A stretch of 64,000 bases of DNA from Paracraurococcus lichenis. GTDB taxonomy: Bacteria; Pseudomonadota; Alphaproteobacteria; Acetobacterales; Acetobacteraceae. The notes under the pieces were generated by a model. It saw nothing but the letters and a program-made list of their open reading frames with translations. It searched no databases and was not told the DNA's origin. The stretch spans positions 124,001 through 188,000 of the forward strand of contig NZ_JAUTWS010000003.1 in the NCBI RefSeq assembly GCF_030657435.1. The letters run 5' to 3'. Of this stretch, positions 58,629-64,000 are shown one piece after another; position 1 is the first letter of the stretch, and each line of letters starts with the position of its first letter. A program made the position numbers and the translations under genes.

Positions 58629-60221
58629 ATGAACGCCCCGCTTGCCGCCCCCAGCCTGAAGCATCCCCGCGCGCGCGTGGCCATCATCGGCGCCGGGCCG
58701 GGGGGGCTGGCTGCCGCCATCCTGCTCGCCGCCCGCGGCGTGCAGGTGACGATCCATGAGAAGGACAGCGTCGTCGGCGGCCGCACCCGCACCCTGGCGA
58801 CGGAGCAGGGCTACCGCTTCGACCTCGGCCCCACCTTCTTCCTCTATCCCCGGGTGATCGCGGAGATCTTCGAGAGCGTCGGCACGCGGCTCGAGGACGA
58901 GGTGAAGCTGGTCCGCGTCGATCCCCTCTACCGCCTCGCCTTCGAGGGCGCGGCAAGCATCGACGCCACCGCCGACCCGGTGCGGATGGAGGCCGAGATC
59001 GCCCGGCTCTGCCCGGAGGACGCCAAGGGCTTCCGGCCCTTCATCGCCGAGAATCGCGCCAAGCTCGACGTCTTCCGCCCGGTGCTGGAGAAGCCCTTCG
59101 AGACGATCTTCCGCTTCCTCCACCCCGAGGTGCTGCGCAGCCTGCCGCTGCTGCGCCCGCACAGCACGGTGGACCGCGACCTCGGCCGGCATTTCAGCCA
59201 CCCGCTGGTGCGGCTCGCCTTCTCCTTCCAGACGAAATACCTGGGGATGAGCCCCTTCCGCTGCCCCAGCCTCTTCACCATCCTCAGCTTCCTCGAATAC
59301 GAGCACGGGATCTGGCACATCGAGGGCGGCGTCGGCACGATCTCGGACGCCATGGCGCGGGTCGCCGAGCAGCTCGGCGCCGAGATCCGGCTGGGCAGCC
59401 CGGTGGAGCGCATCGCCTTCGAGGGCACCAAGGTGACCGGCCTGCAGGTCGGCGGCCGGCACGTCCCGGCCGATGCGGTCATCATGAATGCCGATTTCGC
59501 GCATGCCATGCCGAAGCTGGTGCCGGAGGCGCTGCGGCCGCGCTGGAACGACCGGAAGATCGAGACCGCGCGCTACTCCTGCTCGACCTTTATGATGTAT
59601 CTCGGCATCGAGGGGGCCTACCCGGAGCTCGCGCACCACACGGTCATGCTCTCCCGCGGCTACGAGCGGAACATCCGCCAGCTCGAGGCGGGGGTGATCC
59701 CGGACGAGCCGAGCTTCTACCTGCACAACCCGAGCCTGATCGACCCGAGCATGGCCCCGCCGGGCCATTCCGCGCTCTACCTGCTGGTGCCGGTGCCGAA
59801 CATGCGCGACGCCGCGGCCCAGGGCGTGGACTGGGAGGCGGAGACGCCGCGCTTCCGCCGCCTCGTCCTGCAGCGCCTGGCGAAGCTCGGCCTCGGAGAC
59901 CTCGAGGGGCGCATCCGCTACGAGCGGATCGTCACGCCCAATGACTGGCGCGACAACCTGGCCGTCGGGCATGGCGCGACCTTCAACCTCCGCCACGACC
60001 TCAGGCAGATGCTCTGCTACCGGCCGCAGAACCGATTCGCGGGGGTGCAGGGCCTCTACCTCGTCGGCGGCGGCACCCATCCCGGCAGCGGCCTGCCGGT
60101 GATCTACGAGGGCGCGCGGATCACCACCGCCTTGCTGGCGCAGGATCTCGGGCTGCAGCGGCCCGGCGCCGAGGCGACCGCGATCGGCGGCATGGCGCCG
60201 GCGCTGCAGCCGGCGCGTTGA
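58629..60221 (+). CDS. CrtI/CrtN-type carotenoid desaturase
   Basis: A 530-residue FAD-dependent desaturase. It opens with VAIIGAGPGGLAAAILLAARG, then GGRTRTLATEQGYRFDLGPTFFLYP, and ends with GLYLVGGGTHPGSGLPVIYEGARI, all diagnostic for the CrtI/CrtN family. The family desaturates phytoene, diapophytoene or squalene. The presence of hpnC downstream and no crtB nearby favours a C30 substrate (CrtN-like), as reported for squalene-derived C30 carotenoids in other alphaproteobacteria. Start ATG at 58629. It is followed by a second desaturase-like gene 23 bases later. Confidence 0.85.
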   Translation: MNAPLAAPSLKHPRARVAIIGAGPGGLAAAILLAARGVQVTIHEKDSVVGGRTRTLATEQGYRFDLGPTFFLYPRVIAEIFESVGTRLEDEVKLVRVDPLYRLAFEGAASIDATADPVRMEAEIARLCPEDAKGFRPFIAENRAKLDVFRPVLEKPFETIFRFLHPEVLRSLPLLRPHSTVDRDLGRHFSHPLVRLAFSFQTKYLGMSPFRCPSLFTILSFLEYEHGIWHIEGGVGTISDAMARVAEQLGAEIRLGSPVERIAFEGTKVTGLQVGGRHVPADAVIMNADFAHAMPKLVPEALRPRWNDRKIETARYSCSTFMMYLGIEGAYPELAHHTVMLSRGYERNIRQLEAGVIPDEPSFYLHNPSLIDPSMAPPGHSALYLLVPVPNMRDAAAQGVDWEAETPRFRRLVLQRLAKLGLGDLEGRIRYERIVTPNDWRDNLAVGHGATFNLRHDLRQMLCYRPQNRFAGVQGLYLVGGGTHPGSGLPVIYEGARITTALLAQDLGLQRPGAEATAIGGMAPALQPAR

Positions 60222-60244
60222 GACGGGTGACAGGAGAGACGGCC

Positions 60245-61846
60245 ATGGCCTCGCATATCGTGGTGGTGGGGTCCGGCCTCGGCGGGCTGGCGGCGGCGGC
60301 GACGGCGGCGGCGCGGGGGCATCGCGTGACGGTGCTGGACAAGAACCCCTGGCTGGGCGGCAAGGCCGCCGTGCTGAACCTGCCCGACCCGGAGCGTCCC
60401 GGCAGCAACCAGGGCTTCCGCTTCGACATGGGGCCGACCATCCTGACGGTCCCCCGCGTGCTGCGGCGGATCTATGCCGAGGCGGGCAAGGACCAGCAGG
60501 CGGAACTGCCGCTCATCCGCCTCGACCCGCAATGGCGCTGCTTCTTCGACGACAATACCCGCATCGACCTGCTGGAGAATGTCGAGGCCATGGCGCGCGC
60601 CATGGACAGCTTCGCCCCCGGCCAGGGCCAGGGCGCGGGCTACCGCCGCTTCCAGGTCGAGGCGGAGAAGCTGCACGAGATCTCGGAGAAATTCTTCTTC
60701 TGGAAGTCGGTGGAGGGGATCACCGACACCATAGACATGCGGGCCAACTTCAACCCCGACACCATGCGCGACGTCATGGCGCTGCGCATGGGCAGGACGG
60801 TGGCGAAGGTGATCCGCGGCCATGTGCCGGATGCCCGCCTGGCGCAGATGCTGGACCATTTCTGCCAGTATGTCGGCTCCAGCCCCTACAAGGCGCCGGC
60901 GGTGCTGTGCTCGATCGGCGACATGCAGGCGAGCGAGGGGGTGTGGTACCCGGTCGGCGGCACCCGCGCGGTCGCCGAGGGACTGGCGAAGCTGACCGCC
61001 GAGTTCGGCGGCGACCTCCGCCCGAACACCGAGGTGACCGGCTTCGAGATCGAGAAGGGCGCGGTGAAGGCGGTGCGGACCGCGGCGGGCGAGCGGATCG
61101 CCTGCGATGCCGTCATCTCCAACATGGACGCCATCCGCACCTACAAGGAACTGGTGGGCGGCGAGCCCGGCCGGAAATACGCCAGCAAGGGCTACGAGCC
61201 GGCCTGCTCCGGCGTCGTGCTCTACCTGGGGCTGCGTAAGCGCTACGAGCACCTGGCGCATCACTGCTTCGTCTTCTCCCGCGACGCGGAGGAGGAGTTC
61301 GACAGCATCTACCGCCGCGGCGAGCCGGCGCCCGACCCGACGGCCTATCTCGCCGCGCCCTCCTGCTCGGACGAGACCGTCGCGCCCGAGGGGGGCGAGG
61401 CGCTCTACGTGCTGGTCCATACCCCCTGGCTCCGGCCGCACCACGACTGGTCGAGGATGCTGCCGCAGTACCGGCAGGTGATCCTCGACAAGCTCAAGCG
61501 TACCGCCGGGATGGAGGACATCGAGGAGCGGATCGTGGTCGAGCAGGCCCTGACGCCGGTCGACATCCATGAGCGCTACAAGGTGCTGAACGGCGCGATC
61601 TACGGCCTCGCCTCGCACGGCGCCTTCACCGGGGCCTTCAAGCCGGGCAACCGCTCGAAGGCGGTGAAGGGGCTCTATCTCTGCGGCGGCGCCGCGCATC
61701 CGGGGCCGGGCATGCCGATGGTGATGATGTCCGGCTGGATCGCCGCCGATGCGATGGACCAGGACCTCGGCGGGCGCGGGATGAGCCGGGAGGCCGACTG
61801 GGCCGGCCAGCGCGATGCCGTCCGCGCCCGGGTCGCGGCCGAGTAG
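60245..61846 (+). CDS. Second CrtI-family oxidoreductase (CrtP/CrtI-like)
   Basis: A 533-residue CrtI-superfamily protein. Features are VVVGSGLGGLAAAATAAARG, GFRFDMGPTILTVPRVLRRIYAEAG, a central QASEGVWYPVGGTRAVAEGLAKL, and YLCGGAAHPGPGMPMVMMSGWIAAD. The second CrtI-like gene in C30 operons is often a terminal oxygenase (CrtP) or a second desaturase; the sequence alone does not separate them. ACAGGAGA precedes the ATG. It is co-transcribed with its neighbours; the next start is 4 bases after its stop. Confidence 0.82.
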   Translation: MASHIVVVGSGLGGLAAAATAAARGHRVTVLDKNPWLGGKAAVLNLPDPERPGSNQGFRFDMGPTILTVPRVLRRIYAEAGKDQQAELPLIRLDPQWRCFFDDNTRIDLLENVEAMARAMDSFAPGQGQGAGYRRFQVEAEKLHEISEKFFFWKSVEGITDTIDMRANFNPDTMRDVMALRMGRTVAKVIRGHVPDARLAQMLDHFCQYVGSSPYKAPAVLCSIGDMQASEGVWYPVGGTRAVAEGLAKLTAEFGGDLRPNTEVTGFEIEKGAVKAVRTAAGERIACDAVISNMDAIRTYKELVGGEPGRKYASKGYEPACSGVVLYLGLRKRYEHLAHHCFVFSRDAEEEFDSIYRRGEPAPDPTAYLAAPSCSDETVAPEGGEALYVLVHTPWLRPHHDWSRMLPQYRQVILDKLKRTAGMEDIEERIVVEQALTPVDIHERYKVLNGAIYGLASHGAFTGAFKPGNRSKAVKGLYLCGGAAHPGPGMPMVMMSGWIAADAMDQDLGGRGMSREADWAGQRDAVRARVAAE

Positions 61847-61850
61847 CGCC

Positions 61851-62660
61851 ATGGCGTCGGAGGGGGCATCGCCGGTCGCGCTCTTCTCGCCGGCGCGCTT
61901 CGCCTTCTACCGCTTCATGTTCGCCGGCTTCGCGCGCCGGCACCTGCGGGCAGTGCGGGTGGCGGCCTGGGGCCTGCCGCCGGCGGACGACCCGACGCGG
62001 CCGCTGGTGGTCTATGCCAACCACCCCTCCTGGTGGGACGGCGTCGCCTTCATGCTCTATTCGACGGAGCTGTTTCCCGGGCGGCGCATGTTCATCCCGA
62101 TGGAGGCCGCGGCGCTGTCGCGCTACCGCTTCATGCTGCGCCTCGGCGTCTTCGGGGTGGAGCAGCAATCGGCGCGTGGCGCGGTCGCCTTCCTCCGCAC
62201 GGCGAAGGAGGTGCTGGCCGCCCCCTCGCACATGCTCTGGATGAATGCGCCGGGCCGCTTCATGGATGTGCGGGAACGCCCGGTGCCGATGGCGCCGGGG
62301 CTGGTGCGGCTGGCGGAATACGCGCCCACCGCCCGCTTCCTGCCCATGGCGATCGAATACCCCTTCTGGGCGGAGCGGGCGCCCGAGATGCTGGCCGGGT
62401 TCGGCCCGCCGCTCGATGGCGCGGAATTGGCTGCGCTGGACCGCGAGGCGCGCGCCGAGGCGCTGTCCCGCGCGTTGGAGGCGGCCATGGACCGGCTGGC
62501 GGCGGATGCGATGGCGCGCGACCCGGCGCGCTTCCGCGACCTGCTGCGGGGCCGCGAGGGCATGGGCGGGATCTACGATCGCTGGCGGCAGGCGCAGGCG
62601 GTGCTGCGCGGCCGCCCCTTCGACCCGCGCCATGACCCCTCGGTTGGAGGAAACGCGTGA
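61851..62660 (+). CDS. PlsC-like acyltransferase in the carotenoid operon
   Basis: A 269-residue membrane-associated acyltransferase. The catalytic motif is NHPSWWDG (H-x4-D), followed by RRMFIPMEAAALSRYRFM, FLRTAKEVLAAP and a GRFMDVRERP block. The PlsC superfamily makes phosphatidic acid, but its place between two desaturases and a glycosyltransferase suggests it acylates a carotenoid glycoside. This is inference from context. Start ATG at 61851; ATG at 61815 is possible. A hairpin lies between it and the glycosyltransferase. Confidence 0.72.
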   Translation: MASEGASPVALFSPARFAFYRFMFAGFARRHLRAVRVAAWGLPPADDPTRPLVVYANHPSWWDGVAFMLYSTELFPGRRMFIPMEAAALSRYRFMLRLGVFGVEQQSARGAVAFLRTAKEVLAAPSHMLWMNAPGRFMDVRERPVPMAPGLVRLAEYAPTARFLPMAIEYPFWAERAPEMLAGFGPPLDGAELAALDREARAEALSRALEAAMDRLAADAMARDPARFRDLLRGREGMGGIYDRWRQAQAVLRGRPFDPRHDPSVGGNA

Positions 62661-62686
62661 AAACTCGCAGAAATAGATGGGGGGCT

Positions 62687-62708
62687 CGGGGGGAATACCT
62701 TCCCCCCG
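62687..62708 (+). other. Hairpin before the glycosyltransferase gene (terminator or attenuator)
   Basis: CGGGGGGAA and TTCCCCCCG form a perfect 9-bp stem around TACC, followed by TTCTTGTTC. It is 27 bases after the acyltransferase stop and 14 bases before the next ATG. It could end part of the transcripts. Confidence 0.5.
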
Positions 62709-62721
62709 TTCTTGTTCACTG

Positions 62722-63816
62722 ATGGATTGGACCTGGCTGTGCCTGGGCCTTGCGGCACTGCCCGCCGCGCTCGGCGTCCACAACCTCTGGCGGTTGCCTT
62801 CGCTGCAGGGTGAGACGGCGGATGGCCTCGTCTCGGTCCTGATCCCCGCCCGCAACGAGGCGGCGAACATCGAGGCCTGCCTGCATGCGGTGCTGGCCAG
62901 CCGCGGCGTCGCGGTCGAGGTGGTGGTGATCGACGACGGCTCGACCGACGGCACCGCCGGGATCGTCGAGCGCCTAGCGGCGGCCGATCCGCGCGTCCGG
63001 CTGATCGCCGCGCCGCCGCTGCCGCCGGACTGGACGGGCAAGGTGCATGCCTGTGCGCGCCTCGCCGAGGCGGCCCGCGGCGACTGGCTGCTCTTCATCG
63101 ATGCGGATGTGCGGCTGGCCCCCGGGGCGGCGGCGGCAATGGCGGCGCATGCCAGGGCCAAGGACCTCGCCATGGTCAGCGGCGTGCCGCGGCAGGTCAT
63201 CGGCTCGCTGGGCGAGGCGCTGACGGTGCCGGGGATCAACTTCCTGCTGCTCGGCTACCTGCCGGGCGGCGGCCGTGCCGAGTCGCGGCGGGCGGACCTG
63301 GCGGCGGCCTGCGGGCAACTCGTGTTGTGCAACCGCCGCGCCTATGAGGCGATCGGTGGCCATGGCGCGGTGCGCGGCGTGCTGCATGACGGGCTGGCCC
63401 TGGCCCGCCGCTTCCGGGCGGAGGGCCACCGGACGGAGGTGGTGGACGGCGCCCCGCTGGCGACCTGCCGGATGTACCGGGGCTTCCGCGAAAGCTGGGC
63501 CGGCTTCCTGAAGAATGCGCGAGAGGGCATGGCGACGCCGCTCGGCCTGCCGGTCTGGACGGTGATGCTGGGCGGCGCGCATCTCTGGCCCTGGGCGCTG
63601 CTGCCCTCGGCCCAGGCCTTCCTGTCGATCGCGCTCATGCTGGCGCTGCGGGCGGCGATCACGCTGCGGGTGCGGGAGCCCTGGTGGACCGTCCCGCTGC
63701 ACCCCTTCGGGATGCTGGTGGCGCTGGCGATCCAGTGGTGGGCGCTGGCGCGCTGGGCGGTGGGCAAGCCGGCGGGCTGGAAAGGACGCGCATATCCGGC
63801 CACAAGGGCGGCATGA
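62722..63816 (+). CDS. Family 2 glycosyltransferase, CrtQ/HpnB-like
   Basis: A 364-residue membrane glycosyltransferase. The GT2 core reads SVLIPARNEAANIEACL, VVIDDGSTDGTAGIVE and LLFIDADVRLAPGA (DxD). An N-terminal helix and C-terminal helices (around WPWALLPSAQAFLSIALMLALR and FGMLVALAIQWWAL) frame it, as in CrtQ (C30 carotenoid glycosyltransferase) and hopanoid-associated HpnB. The cluster context makes CrtQ-like action on a carotenoid carboxylic acid more likely than a hopanoid. Its stop overlaps the hpnC start (ATGA). Confidence 0.78.
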   Translation: MDWTWLCLGLAALPAALGVHNLWRLPSLQGETADGLVSVLIPARNEAANIEACLHAVLASRGVAVEVVVIDDGSTDGTAGIVERLAAADPRVRLIAAPPLPPDWTGKVHACARLAEAARGDWLLFIDADVRLAPGAAAAMAAHARAKDLAMVSGVPRQVIGSLGEALTVPGINFLLLGYLPGGGRAESRRADLAAACGQLVLCNRRAYEAIGGHGAVRGVLHDGLALARRFRAEGHRTEVVDGAPLATCRMYRGFRESWAGFLKNAREGMATPLGLPVWTVMLGGAHLWPWALLPSAQAFLSIALMLALRAAITLRVREPWWTVPLHPFGMLVALAIQWWALARWAVGKPAGWKGRAYPATRAA

Positions 63817-64000
63817 ATGGCCCCGTTCCCGTAGCCGCCCCGGCGTCCGGCAGCCTCGCCGCATCGGCGACGCCGACGCGTGACCATGACGAGGAGAATT
63901 TCCCGACCGCCTCGCTGCTGCTGGCGAAGCCGCTGCGGGCGAAGGTGATGGCCTTCTACCGCTTCGTCCGCGTGGCGGACGACATCGGCGACAGCCCGGT
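63813..64000 (+). CDS. hpnC: HpnC-type squalene synthase, start only
   Basis: The first 62 residues are present before the window ends. After a variable N-terminal segment, the sequence DHDEENFPTASLLLAKPLR and FYRFVRVADDIGDSP match HpnC, including the first aspartate-rich motif (DDIGD) that binds prenyl diphosphate. HpnC makes hydroxysqualene from presqualene diphosphate in the HpnCDE route. Its start overlaps the glycosyltransferase stop by four bases. hpnD and hpnE are expected to follow outside the window. Confidence 0.8.
   Translation, partial: MNGPVPVAAPASGSLAASATPTRDHDEENFPTASLLLAKPLRAKVMAFYRFVRVADDIGDSP

Overview
The window is about 72% GC, densely packed, and looks like chromosome of an alphaproteobacterium of the Acetobacteraceae (Roseomonas-like) type. 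This rests on the gene content: an F1 ATPase operon without Fo genes, ffs-dnaX-ybaB-recR in a row, DUF2842 and DUF29 proteins, a beta-class carbonic anhydrase, and a carotenoid cluster joined to the hopanoid-type squalene synthase gene hpnC. The genus is an inference. No tRNA, rRNA, insertion sequence, phage or CRISPR array was seen.

Layout. 1-3.7 kb: the end of an Hpt-domain protein, a Bug-type binding protein, apt and a DUF2842 protein. The apt/DUF2842 pair is flanked on both sides by copies of an imperfect repeat. A GT4 glycosyltransferase follows, probably starting at CTG. 3.8-4.35 kb: a low-GC island with one unknown membrane protein. 4.4-15.5 kb: housekeeping and metabolic genes (OprB porin, aldo/keto reductase, purH, carbonic anhydrase, RidA, rmuC-nupC, DUF4336, cupin, class III aminotransferase, csbD). 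15.6-22.8 kb: a probable surface-glycan locus. Two operons converge; each carries a methyltransferase and a polysaccharide pyruvyl transferase, and one also carries an unrecognised 649-residue protein. 22.9-26.1 kb: recR-ybaB-dnaX-SRP RNA. 26.2-39.8 kb: DUF29, nudC, a lipoprotein, a hybrid histidine kinase, polA, a zinc-finger protein, a lipase-like hydrolase, tspO, xerC-DUF484-transaldolase, and priA. 39.9-46.4 kb: an MFS transporter diverging from atpHAGDC, which ends in a clear terminator. 46.6-53.2 kb: a ferritin-like/desaturase-like protein, a GH10 xylanase, an MDR pump, and a TRAP binding protein diverging from uronate dehydrogenase and aldose 1-epimerase, suggesting plant cell-wall sugar use. 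53.4-55.3 kb: a fusion protein with a long histone H1-like tail. 55.4-58.3 kb: an FAD oxidoreductase and a DmdC-type acyl-CoA dehydrogenase. 58.6-64 kb: a carotenoid operon of two CrtI-type desaturases, an acyltransferase, a CrtQ/HpnB-type glycosyltransferase and the start of hpnC, preceded by a 24-bp palindrome.

The points most worth a second look are: a palindromic element found both between genes (near 2.4 kb) and in frame inside dnaX (near 24.5 kb); the DUF5872-DUF3140-H1-tail fusion; the convergent glycan locus; the squalene-linked carotenoid operon with its palindrome; and the low-GC orphan gene. Most long reading frames antisense to these genes are artefacts of high GC and are left out.
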